Origin: Sphagnum compactum
Taxonomy: Eukaryota; Bryophyta; Sphagnopsida; Sphagnales
Direction of reading: 5' to 3'
DNA length: 64,000 bases
Assembly: GCA_965153455.1 (NCBI GenBank)
Contig: OZ234503.1
Span: 4,464,001-4,528,000 of the forward strand
This document shows positions 34,701 to 47,280 of this stretch, piece by piece (the stretch's first letter is position 1; each line of letters starts with the position of its first letter). The position numbers and the translations under genes are program-made. The notes beneath the pieces were generated by a model. That model was given only the letters and a program-made list of their open reading frames with translations. It was not told where the DNA came from and did no database searches.

Positions 34701-37700
34701 AATTAAATAATGAACATTGAGGGTTTAGGGTGTGGAAAGGGCTTCGGCTCTTTAGGAGTTAAGCACAGTCTTCTTTTGTTGTTGTTTGGGACAAAATCCT
34801 CCTAGTTGAAAGAATCAGAGAAAAGAATTGCATTCTTTCAAACAAGGGAAGCTGGTCCAAATGATGGCCACATTAAAACACTTTGTGCACAACTAACAAG
34901 CAAGCAAGAGAACTTAAAAGACTTACTGCACAACTAGAGAACAAGCAAGAGAACTTGACTGTTTTGATTTTGAGAGCGGAAAAAAAGAAGTCTACAATAC
35001 TAGAGCATCTCGAGAGTGTATAGTGCTGTAGTGCTGTAGCACAAGTGGGGATACAGGTACCGTACTCTGCACTAGCACGTTGCATACAACTTTAACCACT
35101 CATCAGTTACTGTACTTACCAAGTGATATTCTTGGGGATGTTGCTTGAGTCATTTTCACACTCGTACTTACCATTTTGAGGATTGCATTGGTTATAGCCC
35201 TTTGAAAAAAAAAATATATAAACAACAAATTGTCAATTCTACAGTTGCCCAAAGTTATAAAAGTAACTGCAAGTCAGGGTCGGACAGGTCTGCCACCTTA
35301 TTCCAAAATATAGGTAGCATGCGGAGCTTTGAGACCTAATGATGATTTCAGACTACCTCCACACTTATCACAAAGTTGTTACTTGATTGGTTATCAGGAT
35401 AGCTATGGAACTTTTTGTGACAGAACCAGTAATAACAATAATGTTCCTCACATATTGTCTTTGTAATTATTGTCTCTCCCCTCTCATCCTTTGCTCTACA
35501 AGTTGTTTAGACTTGGGTTTAGACTTGGGTGGCTCCAGAATGACCAAAGAAAATTAAGCTGGTTTGTTTTCCTTGAACATGTGAGAGTTCATGTTGGTTG
35601 GAAGCCATAAGATTCACTGAACGAAAGCAAACAGGAGAACTTACTGACTTAATTAATTACTAATAATATTGGAATTTGTGCAGTATTTATCTTTCATATC
35701 CATATATCCTAGTGGGCCAGTTACTCTGGAATTACCTGGTATAACCAAGAATTGGAAGCATCAATGGAGTCCCTGAAGTTGCGAGGAGTGAAAACTTTAA
35801 TTTCTGAGTCACAAGCATGAAACTAAATGCCTGGCCAGTGCAGTGCCACATGTTCTTATGATTGTTTCACGGGTACATATGAAAACCTTTGTGAAGATTG
35901 GTAATATTAATTATTGTCTATACAACCCACGAGGTAAAAGTTGAAAGGGGTTGGAATGGGATGTACCACATATAATAACTGGGCCAGAGTGGCCAATGAT
36001 ATAGGTGGGTGTGAAACCTTGATTCTACATAATCACTAGTGTCACACTATTCCTGAATTTGAGTACAACAAGCATGTACAAATTATAAGCACAACAATAT
36101 CACACATTTTGCGCACCTATCCCTAAGAGGACCAATTGAGTCCCAAGATAAAAGTTCATGCTTAACTGGTCCCCGCCCCCACCCTTTCCCCCAGCTGAAA
36201 CTTTCTTAATCTGTACCACTAGTTGCCATAAGTAGATTCTTTTCCAAGGTTGGACTGAAGGAAACTTCCAAGTCCCCCAAAGAGATCAAATCCTTGGTCA
36301 CAAATTTTAATGACACTATATGGTGCCTGAAAGTAGAGTATTAACCATACTATGGTTAGTGTAAAGACTTTTATTTTCAATACTTTGTAAAACCTAAAAT
36401 AAACCCTAGAATAAAACTCCTGAAAGAAGACTTGTTTACTTGTCAATCAAAGTAGAGCTGCCTTAATTAAGCTGGTGGTAAACAGGTCCATTGAAGTCCA
36501 AACTCAGTTTCACACTATTTAAAGCCTAATCTTTCATCCAAGTTACTGTTGACAAGCCATTATAGTATTATACTAGTGGAACTACTGTAACAATTTGAGT
36601 GTTTGTGTCATGAGAAATTAACAGACTGCCCCACATTTAGTGTCTAAGTACAGGACGGTCTGCTGTTTGGAATTTTTTCTACATGGTTAGACACGAGTGC
36701 AAGGCAGCAATACAAGTTTTTTTGCTTTTTTAGCTCCTCACTTGCATGCACAGCCTCTTGGAACTACAGCGACGGAAAAGGACACAAAGTGATGATTTTG
36801 CATTTGCAACAAACAGGATCTGTTTGCCCACTCTCTTCAATTTAGACTTGAGTTTGTTTTGCAAGAGGAGGGGGAGGGGATGAACATTGAATTGCTGTAA
36901 TAGACACGGATGTATTGCAAGTCGTAAGTCACAATCAGCATGAAGATGTTGGTCACAAGGACATTTTGTGATCCAAAATGAGTACTAAGATGTCAGCCTT
37001 CTGCTTTAGACAGTTAAAGAATTACAGATTTGAAACAATGTGGAGGAACAATTTTTCCAATTCCAGGACTCCAACGATGCATAATGAGAGTTTGAAGATC
37101 AGTGCGATCACTGTAATGAGAAGGTCAAAACATTGATCAAACCTTGCGGAAACATGTTCTCAATGACCAGCTGCTGTCCATGCTAAGAGACCCAACTACA
37201 AAATTATGCAGAGATACGAGGGAAGAACACTGTAACATGATGAGCTCCAGCCTCTCTTCAGAAAACACACTCCAAAGTGTGGGGCCAATACAGAATTCTA
37301 ACACAGGAACACAGTTCAGAAGGGCACCCCACTACAGTCCTGAGCTGCACTCTTTTAGGAAAATCAGACCTGCCCATTCATGTGGCTGGTGCACAAAACG
37401 TTAAATGACTCATAGCAGAACACAAAGAGAACTTAGACAAGGTTCAAGAGCTAAACACCGATAAAATGAACAGTGCAAATTCCACCAAGTTTCACAGTAT
37501 GAGATCAATATAAGTATTCGGTACTAGTCCAAACCTCAATAACACGACCATGGACATGATTCAATATGTGAACAGAAAAAAATGCAGATCAGATACAGCA
37601 GCTAACTATATGAGATTTTGTAAGGATAAAGGCTGTTTCATTATTTCTCAATAGGCAAGGCTAGATTACAGGTCTTCTAGAGTCAGTCATTCACGTGATG

Positions 37701-38606
37701 GGCAGCCACATATTTTGCAGCCAAAGATGATCATCTTTTGCAAGCTGCCAAATTTGCCAGCTAGCTAAAACAGAAGAGATGATCCCTCTGCGGCCTTTAT
37801 AGTTTGTGCACTACGCAATGAATAAACCACAAAGACAGCAGCCCTAATCCTAGATCTCACTAGAATTCAATTCTATTCTCAAGGCTTGAATGATTCGCAT
37901 AGTGACTGTAATCCTAGATCACTAATCCAGTCACATGAACAGATCATATGCTTCTCACTCTTGAAAATCACCAGGCTAACTCTGTACTCAGACCGAGGTG
38001 AGCTCACTCAGTCAAGTGTCTATCATGTAATCACATCACCAATCTGTTAGACTCTCCAATGATATCATCATCTTCTCACATGACTCATCCAGTGTTGTAA
38101 CCTGGCTAATCTTTTAAAATCTGAGCAAGTCTGATTCCAGGGCCTCATCAGTCTCATACATGTGTAATCTCATCTCTAGAAGTGAATTTCTAAGCTTGAG
38201 TCCCAGTTTTTCCTCCCTGTGTAGATCCTATAATCCTAATCACAATCACAAGCTCAATAAGTACCTGATCCCAAGAGCTAGCTGATCAGGCCGGCTCTCA
38301 CTGCATTAACATACTACTTGGGTAATGGGCACACCTGCTGCATACTAGTCTAAAAAGAAAAAGAGAATTCAAAGGGTTCAAGGGTAACAACATACAGTCT
38401 TATTTGGAATTTTTAATTATTAAATCTTCTGAAGGACTCATCATCATGGGGCCTTGTTTCCAGGCTTTAGTAATTGAAAGAAAATTTAAAGGAATGGAAA
38501 TTTCACGAACCCCCCTGCAACTCCCCAACTTGTCACTCCTGATCTCGAGGAAAACACGCCCCTAAGATTGGCCCAGCTTGAAGCGCGCTTGATATTCTCA
38601 CATGCA

Positions 38607-38693
38607 GCATCCAAACCTCGAGGCCTCCGCCAGGATGCATCCAAACCTCGAGGTCTCCGCCAGGATGCATAACCTCGAGGCCTCCGTCACGAG
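38607..38693 (-). repeat. 30-bp tandem repeat just downstream of the ZF-HD gene
   Basis: Units begin at 38607, 38637 and 38667; the first two are 30 bp and nearly identical, and the third lacks three bases. The unit core GCATCCAAACCTCGAGG matches 38758-38774 inside the ZF-HD coding sequence at 16 of 17 bases. Read on the gene strand, both encode a Leu-Lys/Glu-Val-Trp-Met-His series, the homeodomain recognition helix. It lies about 30-115 bp past the stop codon, probably in the 3' untranslated region. Confidence 0.85.
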
Positions 38694-38722
38694 AAAAATG
38701 ATGAAATACTAAGTTGAGAAGA

Positions 38723-39634
38723 TCAAGCTTTCTTGGCCATGGTGTGTTTGTTGTTGTGCATCCAAACCTTGAGGACATGTCGCTTCACTCCAACGTTTGC
38801 ACAAAATTCTTGGACTGCAGCCTCATCGTGCTTTTGCATCTTCCAGCCCAATTTCTCAGCAAAGTTGCACATCTCATCCTTCTGTTCCGTAGAGAATTTG
38901 GTTCTGAATCTTTTCTTGATGGTTGAAGGCGAGCTCCCACCTCCTCCAATATTCCCTCCTTCATTCTCATCAGAATCTGCAGCTCCCGTGCTCAGTGCCA
39001 TGAGTCCTATGGGAGCTATAGGTTTACCCTGCTGATGATATTGGGTGACAGAAGTTGGGTAACCCATTCCAGGAGCTACAGTTCCGGCTGCAGATACTGG
39101 CGTCCCTTGAGCGAACCCACCAGCAGCTTGCGCAAAACTTGCCGCCCGTTTCTTCGAATCCTTGAACTTGTAGCAGTCACTGCATACAAGATTCTCCCCC
39201 TCGACTTCTCTTCTATGGAAGTTTCTGTGGCAGCCACAAGCTGCGCATTTGAGGGCATCGGCTGAGCCCTCTTCTCCTGAAGGCATGAATTCCCCACACC
39301 CATCTAGAGCATGGTTTCCTAAACTGGCAGCGTGGTTTTTCTGACATTCTCTGTACTTGGTGGTGGTAGCAGCTGCCTTAGTCTTATCCAGCTGCTGCTT
39401 TTTGATGTTGTTGTTGTGTCCTGCTGAGCTCGACAAAGTCTTGCTCACGGCTGCAATCTCTAATGCTTGGATTTCATCCATTGCTGCTGCTGCTGCACTG
39501 CCGTTGTTGCCACTGTTTAACATCTTCAGCTTGGTGGTGGTGGTGGAGTCAGGAGGCACTGAAGCCTGGGCCGCAAAGGTTGCTGGGATGTCAGTCTCTG
39601 CATGAGAGCTCGGATCCATCGTCAAAAGGGGCAT
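38723..39634 (-). CDS. Zinc-finger homeodomain (ZF-HD) transcription factor
   Basis: A nuclear DNA-binding transcription factor of the plant ZF-HD (ZHD) family, whose members dimerise through the zinc finger and bind ATTA-type sites to control development. The 303-residue frame is complete and intronless, as is usual for the family. An alanine/serine/threonine-rich N-terminus precedes the ZF-HD dimerisation finger at about 94-142 (YRECQKNHAASLGNHALDGC, then CAACGCHRNFHRRE). The homeodomain occupies about 238-300 (KKRFRTKFSTEQK), with recognition helix VKRHVLKVWMHNNKH carrying Trp291 and Asn294. Between them are a Gly/Ala/Pro-rich linker and an acidic patch. An extra CSDC pair at 151-154 follows the finger. 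The ATG at 39634 is in weak context; Met6 at 39619 (ACGATGG) is a better start. No breaks were found. Confidence 0.97.
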   Translation of the reverse strand: MPLLTMDPSSHAETDIPATFAAQASVPPDSTTTTKLKMLNSGNNGSAAAAAMDEIQALEIAAVSKTLSSSAGHNNNIKKQQLDKTKAAATTTKYRECQKNHAASLGNHALDGCGEFMPSGEEGSADALKCAACGCHRNFHRREVEGENLVCSDCYKFKDSKKRAASFAQAAGGFAQGTPVSAAGTVAPGMGYPTSVTQYHQQGKPIAPIGLMALSTGAADSDENEGGNIGGGGSSPSTIKKRFRTKFSTEQKDEMCNFAEKLGWKMQKHDEAAVQEFCANVGVKRHVLKVWMHNNKHTMAKKA

Positions 39635-41750
39635 GAACTCTTGTTGAGGTTTCTACTTAGAATCTCGTGAAGCTCTGAAGGACGTTGAGTCTCCTGGAAG
39701 CAGCTTCTTCGGACCGTGCAGGCCTTTCCCCTTGCAACAGAGACTTTCTACAGGATCCTTCTGAAGATCATACTAAAAACTCACATGCGATTGCAACCTG
39801 ATGATGACGAACTTTCCTTCACACCTGATCAATTCACCTCATCTCGTTCCTTGAGCAGTATTGCTGCCTGATGAGAGATAAATCCTGAAACCTCTTTCTG
39901 CCACGACCGCGTCCCTTCATCACTGGTCTTCAAATTCTCCAACGGATTGCTCTCCAGCTGGTCAAGCAATGCTGCTGCAAACAAGAAAAAATCTACCAAG
40001 AGGTTCTAGACTTCTAAAAGCAGATTTCAAGGGTTCGCCGGAAGGAGAATCAGAAAACTGCAGGGTCTAGATTTCCGTGTACCCAGGTGGAACTTTCGGA
40101 CGTCGAAGAAAGAAGAGCGAATATAGCTCAATTTGAGAAAACCGGCTCCCGACCCCTGTCTGTCTTCCCACTCCCACCAATGTGAAGTTCTCCCACAAAT
40201 CTGGCAAAGACAAGACAGAAGAAGAAAGAAGCGAAAAAGATGCGACAGAGAAAGAATGGAAGATCGAGGAGTAGAGGTCGAGGGTCCCCAATCTTGGCAC
40301 AAACGTAGATACGCAGCTTGTGCATAAGAGTGGGCCCAGTATACCGCAAAAAGAAACAAAAACAAAACAAACACAGAATCCACCCTCCCACTCAAAAACC
40401 AGCTGCAGAACAAACACTCCCTCGAGTACTGTATTGAATGATCCACGACGACACTACGCATAAAATCCAGCTCGAGATAGATCTCCCAAGCAGCTGATTC
40501 CACCCTTTCTCCTGGTGAACTCGAAGCTGCAAAAGCAACCTGAATAATATTTGGTCCCCAGGTTCTTCTTGTGTGTGTCGTCACTCGGAAGTCCCCCAAG
40601 TCAGTCAGCCACCAGCAGCCAGAAGTTCTCGTCACTATTTCCACCACTCTCACCCGTGCACCCAAACCCAAACCTCACACCTTCCTCGCTCTCTGGACAA
40701 ACTCTAGTAGGCTCCCTGGAGTAACCCCTTGCAGCATCAAACCTCACAACACCACTCTAGTCTCCAAACCAGCAGTGTCGGTCCGCCAGCCAGCAAGCCA
40801 GCCAGCCACGCTCTCTCCCTCCCTCCTCCCAACTGGTTCGTTAGAAACGCAAAGAAAGAAAGAAAAAGAGAAAAGGCCGGATTTCTTCCCCCCAAACTGA
40901 TATCCCCGGGCTCCTTTTTCACTTCAACCGAAACATTCAATGCTCAGCTACTGCTACAGGGTTCACCTGTAAAGTAATTATAATCCCCAGTTTCTCAGCT
41001 TCTTCCCCAGGTCACAAATCTTCTTCACTACTCCCCCGTGCGAGAGAGAGACGCAAACCACAAAAGTTGTGCGCTTGCAAACACACAAACCCAAAAGAGC
41101 AAACAGGGCAGGCGCTGAATGTTGTTACTTTTCAGTCTCAGTAGCCCTCCTAGTCAGTCATGGGTGATGCACCAAAAAAAAAGTCAGCTAGTTCCCTAGT
41201 TAGTAGCAGTAAACAGCGGCACCTCCGCGACACACTAATCTGGGGCACTCAAAATAGCCAACCGGAAAAAAAAGTCAGATCTAGAGGGCAGACCAAGTGC
41301 AGCTTGATATACTGTCATTCACTAGCGTCCCGCCCCCCTCTTCACCCCGCCCAAAACGCTTACCTAAACTAAGCCTGATCTCACTAGTGTGTGTGGTATA
41401 CGACACGTCCACTGCAAACTTCTACTAGTTTCTCAGCTCCTCCTACTACCTAGCTCTTCTACAAGTTCCTTCAGCGGAAGATCTAGATAGATAGATAGGC
41501 AGACAAACAGTACAGACAGTAGAAAAAAAAAGAAGGGGATGGATGAGCTGAAGCAGAAGAGGCAACAGAATGAATGGAGCCGTTTGGTGGGTGTTTGTGC
41601 TGTTGCTGGGACTTGATAGTTAGCTAGCAACCAGAACACTGGGGAGGGGGGGGGGTGGGTGGCAGTAGGCAGGCGAGAGCCGGCGCAAAGCTGTTTGCAA
41701 TGAGGAGAAAAGAAAAAAGCCCAAAGCAAAGTGTTATAGCCCAGCACCCT
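39635..41750 (-). promoter_or_regulatory. Long C/T-rich leader and proximal promoter of the ZF-HD gene
   Basis: On the gene strand the upstream sequence is rich in CT and GA runs. A strong splice acceptor (TTTTTTCTTGTTTGCAG) ends at about 39976, 340 bp before the start codon, so the 5' untranslated region probably contains an intron. A plausible donor (TTTAG then GTAAGCG) lies near 41352. Frames here lack an early ATG and read as low-complexity leader. CAGC-type, GATA-type and GT/CT microsatellites are scattered through it. The transcription start was not located. Confidence 0.5.
41641..41663 (+). other. G-rich tract with quadruplex potential
   Basis: GGGGAGGGGGGGGGGTGGGTGG offers four G runs within 22 bases. 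On the ZF-HD gene strand it is C-rich. It lies in the likely promoter or leader of that gene. Confidence 0.5.
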
Positions 41751-44084
41751 ACTTTACAGCCTGCTTAACTGCCGGTCTCTGACAAAGGGAGTGACAGACG
41801 TGACACCCGGGAGCCCCCCACCCCTTCTTGGCTTCCTAAATTTTCATTTACTTTTCTTCCCTGTCCCTGTTATTAACTCGCCCGCCCGTCCTTTTTTTAA
41901 GTGTCCGCTTAAGCTACTTGAATCACTGACCGTGGGGACTCGGGAGTCCCGGGAGTCATCATTGGGAGGGAGGGAGATTGTTGTGTGTGTGTGTGTGTCT
42001 CTCTCTCAAACTCATCATCCACCGACTTTAACTGGGTTTTTTTTTCCACCTTGCCTCCTTATGGTTTTTTTTAGAACTTCGACAGGCTGTATATATATGT
42101 GTATATATACTTATTATATAACTTTTCAATGTTATTGGATCTTATTCTTTCTTGATACAATTTTATTGTGGCACCTATCTGTTGTATGGTTTTGTTAGTT
42201 TAGTCTGTTTTTGTTTGCGTAATTTAACTCTTTGTTTTGTTTTTTTGTATTTGAATAGAAATGTGAGATTTCTTGTGCCCATAGGAGATTGGGTTTTTAA
42301 TTTTTTAAAGTTAAAGAAGGTGGATGGATGGGATCTCGGATCCTATAATTTGATGTTTGTATAGCTTAGTTTTTCTCCTGGCCATTTTTCCTGAATGGTT
42401 CTGTGGGCTGTGGGTTAAAGGAAGGAAATGTGGGGGTGAAGCCCATGGTACAGAACCCCCGTGGAAAGTGCCTCTCATATGTAAAGATGAGGTGGGGTTT
42501 CTTTCCAATAGGGGGTTTCTTTACAAGTTCAAGTTTAGTAGGCGAGGAAACCAAAGAAATTGATATGACAGATAGCAGATGAATATGTTATACTATCTGT
42601 ACATTAAATTATCTCTCTTGATAATGGGGTGATAATGGGTGAAGGTTACAAATTAATTCCCCAGAAACAAATACAGCAATCCCAAAAACACGCTTTCCAG
42701 CTCTCAAAACCACTAGTACATCCCTTTTTGTAAATGTGCAATAAATTGTGGAGGGGGTGATGTCCCTGCTTCATTATTCAAAAAATCATTTAGTGAACCT
42801 CAGGCGACACACATGGCATTCCATAATCCATTCCGGCCTCATCCCAGAGGTTATAATTTCATTATCAATCAAATCCTACACTCCCTCGCAAAGTGCGCCT
42901 CATCATTCTTAATTATACACACCTGCAATGCCCCCATTAAATTTACCACAACAAATCAACTCACCTATCTTTGTCTAACGTGAACCTTACACTCGTATCC
43001 TCATTATTTAAACCCCAAAATTGCATTCAAAATTCTACCCACATTACTTACATTGCACTCTATAATCGTGATCATTTAGTATATTTAGCATTTAGGAGTT
43101 TGTATTTAGTACCCCCCCCCTTCCTCCCTTTCCCATAATTTGAAGTGGCCAGTGAGAAGGAAACCGTGATCATTTATTCAGAGCAAAAAAACAGTTGTTA
43201 AACTACCCCCCTCCCTTTTCCCCCTTATGTTTGTCCAATTAAAGTCCACAATCCAACAGCAAAGAGAACTACCACCACAAACCACCTGCCTTAATTACCC
43301 ATCATCAACAACAAAAGACGCAAGTTACTCCAACACTCCCGCCTCTCTCTCCCCGTCCCCCTTATAATTCTCTCTTTAAATAGAGCACTGAGGAAAGGCC
43401 ATACGGTTCCCCCGCCCCTCCCCTCCCCCCCCGCCCTTTTGGCCCTTCCTGCGTCCGTGCTCTCATTCATTCCTTCAGACCATAGAACAGAACTTCACAC
43501 CCCCCATGTTTGTTTTATTAAACACCAGACACATAAATGATGAACCAAGACCCCCACAATATGCCTATTGCCGCCCAGGCCAACTTAATTGAATAAGGGA
43601 GTAGGCCTTCAATTTCATTATTATGAGAAAAAAAATAATTTAATAAGTAAATAGGGAGGGAGGGAGAGACAGAGAGAGCTTAGAAACTTCACGTTAGCAA
43701 GGGGGGGAAAATAGAGAGATAGACAGTGGAGATAACTCAGAGTCACTACCAGCAGGAAAAAGAGCTTAACCAAGGTTTAAGTAAAAAAGGAATTTACAAA
43801 ACACGTTCACTAGATAGTCGGACAACGCGTTTTTGACTTTAACCACCGCTTTGAACAAGTCTCCTAGCCTGCCACAGTGTCGATTTACATACTCATTTTT
43901 ACTTTCTCTTTCTACCAGGCACCTCATGTTTTTCACCTTGCCTTACACACCAACATCAATTGTGATTTGTAACCCTGTCTGTATGTAAAACAAGGGTTGG
44001 GTTACAAGGTATTCAAGGGTCATAGTATTAGCCTACTAATGTATGGAGGCTGTTGAATAGTCTTGTGGGTAGGTGTGCACAAAA
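41751..44084. other. Upstream flank of the ZF-HD gene, no gene seen
   Basis: It contains a (GT)n-(CT)n microsatellite at about 41982-42007, a TATATATGTGTATATATA stretch near 42091 that could serve as a minus-strand TATA region, and several poly-C tracts between 43110 and 43440. No protein-like frame was found. Confidence 0.4.
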
Positions 44085-44380
44085 AATGTTATGGCCAATG
44101 AAATTGCTGGATTTGGTGATCTGAATTTCTTTCTTTACTTATCTTGAGTGAACTAACAGTTAAATGTGTAATAGGGGTTAGTATGTTTGTGAGAATTTTA
44201 AAGGACCAATGGAAATGGTAGAAAGGGACTATTATTTTCAATGTTTAATAGGATCAGGTTGTGTTTAGGCTTGAATGTATTGTATTCCAGGTCAATGGGA
44301 TTGCTGGATTTGCTGGTCTGAATTTGTTTTCTTAGTTATCTTGAGTGAACTACTAATTCAATGTCTAATATCTATTTAGA
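44085..44380 (+). repeat. Local duplication, ~90-bp units
   Basis: The segments at about 44097-44180 and 44293-44376 share GATTGCTGGATTTG-type words and TTATCTTGAGTGAACTA in the same order and orientation, 196 bp apart. Confidence 0.7.
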
Positions 44381-46682
44381 GACAGGATTCTAGCACATTG
44401 CGTGTTCACTTTGTTTTCTTTGCATCTGTTTCCTTGTAAACCCTTCTCAGCTACTTTATTTCATTGACTCTACCCCTCAAGGAGGGACTTTGGAAAGATG
44501 CAGAGACTCACATTTTGAGGAATGCTCATCATGTGTTATTTTGAACTGTAAGTTCAATTTTTGAGAACTAATTTTTGAGAATTCCATGGAACTTTTTTCT
44601 GTTTTAATTGCTGCTGGTTTGAACATAAGGGGCAAAGCTGTTGAAAAGAGGACTTTCTGCTTGTTTTCCTTTTTCCTTTCAATAGTTATCCATTTTTACT
44701 CTAGTCAGTTATTTTACATTTTAAGGACGAATATTTTCAACCTAATCTTTCTTCTCCTTCCCCCATCCTTACGGGGCCCGCCCCCAATGAATTTGGGCAG
44801 CTTCAGGTTCATCAGGAACCGACCATTCTGATGTCTTACATAAAGCAAAGTAATAAGTATAAAGGGAGCAATCAGTAACAATTCTGATTTGCTAAGCGGG
44901 AATAAGCAAAGCTTTGTGTTGCGGGTTTAGGGGCTTTTCCCCCCCACCCATTGAGAGCCTCATTTCTTTTCCCTTCTTCATAGCCCTAGATGTCTGCGAT
45001 CCAACAGCCATAGTTCATCCACATCTTCCCTTCCAGAAAAAACCGGAGTTCCCACCATTAATTCAGCAGCTAAATCTGGAATAGTATATGCTAGTATGAC
45101 ATAGCAATAAAGCTGGGCGTGGTTTTGGGTTGAGGAGGAAAGGGGATGGGAAGGAGAGACAACTGCAGTAGTCTTATGATGATGGTCTGGTGTGGCAAAT
45201 TATGATATTTTCCAGGTCGAGCTTGTCCACAAGCCACATAAACCCCAATCATGAGTCACCCTGCCCTTTGTCAAGTGGTATGCCTGATTATAATGTACCT
45301 AAAACTCTTGAGTAGTTTTTCTTTTTCCATTTTGTGATGTTACTCAAGTGATGATCATCCATAAAACAATTTAGCCAAATCTGGCTACAAAAAAGGAAAT
45401 TAAAAAAATTGAACATCCTTCCATATTTGTGGCTATCTACTGAAACTTAATAGTGAATCTGAAGATTTTTTTTTCAAAATTTGGTAATTAGAAGCCTTAG
45501 AAAAACACCTAAGTTTCTCCATTTTATTTTTTGGCCATCTGCCAAAAATTTGCCAGAAAAAAATACACTGCTCTTGAGCTTCTTCCTCTATTGCTGCTTG
45601 GGGGCTATGGGGTTCATGCTTCAACTCAAGTATGGGTACTTGTGCTTCTAATACGTAATCAGTACGCAATCGAGTAGAAATGCAAGCCTTGGAGTTTCCG
45701 CTCTAGATACGCACAACGCAAGAAAATCACGCAAGCTCCGGGAATAACCCACTTTGTTTTGCATTTTATAAAATTAATATCAGCTTCACATGGAGTGTGA
45801 CGGATGTATCAATTAATCGACAAGTGACTTTATGTCTACAGTTGTATATGTACCAATATCAAATATGAAGGGGGTTTCCAGTTTCCATCATAGTTGGTAT
45901 TCAGTAGTGAATGGCCTCTCAATGAGACAGACAAATAATTTCACATAGGATAACAGTATTGTTGGATGTAATGGGTGGAGGAGTCCATTGCATTAACCTT
46001 CTATTTTGTCTGGATCCATTTTGAAACTGTTGGTGGATTACTTGATATTTTCATGTAAGCTCGAATCCTGGCATTTTAAACAAAATTTCAGAATAAAAAG
46101 TTTTGGATTTCTTCCAAACACCTTCAAAGAACTCATAGTTTTCATGAAATAACTGACAATTTCTTAGAAGGTTATTTGAGGATGTCTTAGATTTTTTGAG
46201 AACTGTGATAATGTATCCAAATTGGTTCCTTGATTTTGAGAACCATGATTATGTATCCTAAAGAACCACCCTGATAATTGCTGGCTGATTTGATGCCATT
46301 TTTAATAGCTGACCAACAGTGGTTCTCACCCAGTTCCAGCTGCCTTTCACTTGCTTCCCAGCGTCCCCCCCCCCCCCCCCTCCCAGCTTGGTCCCGCTTT
46401 GTATTTTGTTACTTCTTCAGTCTCCAGTAAGGTCTTTGAAGGTTCTTACCCATAAAATACCTCCTCACTTGGGTTGTGAGCTGATGAAAGCAACCATGCG
46501 CCTCATGCACATTCCATTAGTGGTCTGCTGTTGGTTTTTTTGACAATTCATTCCATTCTTGTTTCCAATGAAAAGGATGCTTGTTGAAAACTGGTGAAGG
46601 GCAACAAAAACACAGAGATACTGCCAACCTGAAGTTAGGCATGATTCAAGTACTATCTATCACCATATTGTAGGTTACCCAT
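44381..46682. other. Intergenic spacer
   Basis: No gene was seen. It holds a copy of the dispersed palindromic repeat near 45353 and a 16-base poly-C run at 46365-46380. The words TTTTGAGAACYRTGATWATG recur at about 46194 and 46234. Confidence 0.45.
45353..45560 (+). repeat. Dispersed palindromic repeat, copy near 45.4 kb
   Basis: GATCATCC at 45353 is followed by AGCCAAATCTGGCT at 45373-45386, an imperfect palindrome. It aligns over about 200 bp with 47084-47270. Confidence 0.55.
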
Positions 46683-46895
46683 TCATGCAAGAGGACAAAT
46701 TGGTCATGGAGAAGCAGGCAAGCGTGTGTTTCTGAATGAGGAATGGGAGTCAGAGTGCATACAACTTATAGAGTGCTATGGAGAAAGTCTAGATCCTTTG
46801 TGCTTAGTGCATTTCCATGCAATGGATAAATTGGTTGTGGGAAAATATGTGTTTCTGAATGTGGATGGGAGTCAGAGTATTTAGAACTTTGGGTG
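46683..46895 (+). repeat. Local duplication, ~85-bp units
   Basis: The two units share GACAAATTGGT / GATAAATTGGT, TGTGTTTCTGAATG and GGGAGTCAGAGT in the same order, about 122 bp apart. Confidence 0.7.
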
Positions 46896-47083
46896 TTTCT
46901 TCATAGTACACTTGGTAGGCCTAAGTTATAAGTCATTGTTGAGGGATGTTCTTGACACTTGTCATTGTGTAAATGCAGTTTTTTGGTATTGAATTGTCAC
47001 TTACACCTGATACACGCGAGGCCTTCCTGTTTGGGTTCCATCAGGGTTTTTTTTTCTCATTGTAGTGATGTAGATGAAGTGGC

Positions 47084-47280
47084 GATCATCCATAAGGCCG
47101 TTTCACCAAATAAAGGTACAAACAAGATAGAAAAGTTTTAAAAATTAAGCATCCTTCACATGTTTTGCAACATGCTAAAACTGAATAGAGTAATTTGGCA
47201 ACTTTTTGAAATTTGGCCACTGGAAAACCAAAAAAACACATATTTTTAGCCAGTTTGAAAAAGAAAATAGCCAATTCAGC
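47084..47280 (+). repeat. Dispersed palindromic repeat, copy near 47.1 kb
   Basis: GATCATCCATAA starts the match to the 45.35-kb copy. Shared words include AAGCATCCTTC / GAACATCCTTC and AAAAACACATA / AAAAACACCTA further on. Confidence 0.5.

Larger units (their letters stand above)
31801..38532. other. Intergenic region of more balanced base composition
   Basis: GC rises compared with the region to the left, but no reading frame looks like a protein. It contains one dispersed palindromic repeat near 34645 and the CAGCC microsatellite at 33826. It may include distal regulatory DNA or a non-coding transcript of the neighbouring ZF-HD gene; nothing here shows that directly. Confidence 0.4.

Noticed and set aside
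38533-38778. Separate minus-strand protein with LEVWMHPGG repeats
   Set aside because: It starts out of frame inside the ZF-HD coding sequence and consists mainly of the 30-bp tandem repeat. It is better read as 3' repeat DNA.
40027-40671. Long minus-strand frame (about 214 codons) upstream of the ZF-HD gene
   Set aside because: It has no early ATG, reads as low-complexity Leu/Phe/Ser-rich sequence and lies in the C/T-rich leader; a likely splice acceptor follows it. It is best explained as untranslated leader or intron.
46055-46085. tRNA B-box-like GCTCGAATCC
   Set aside because: No A box, acceptor stem or anticodon arm could be paired around it.
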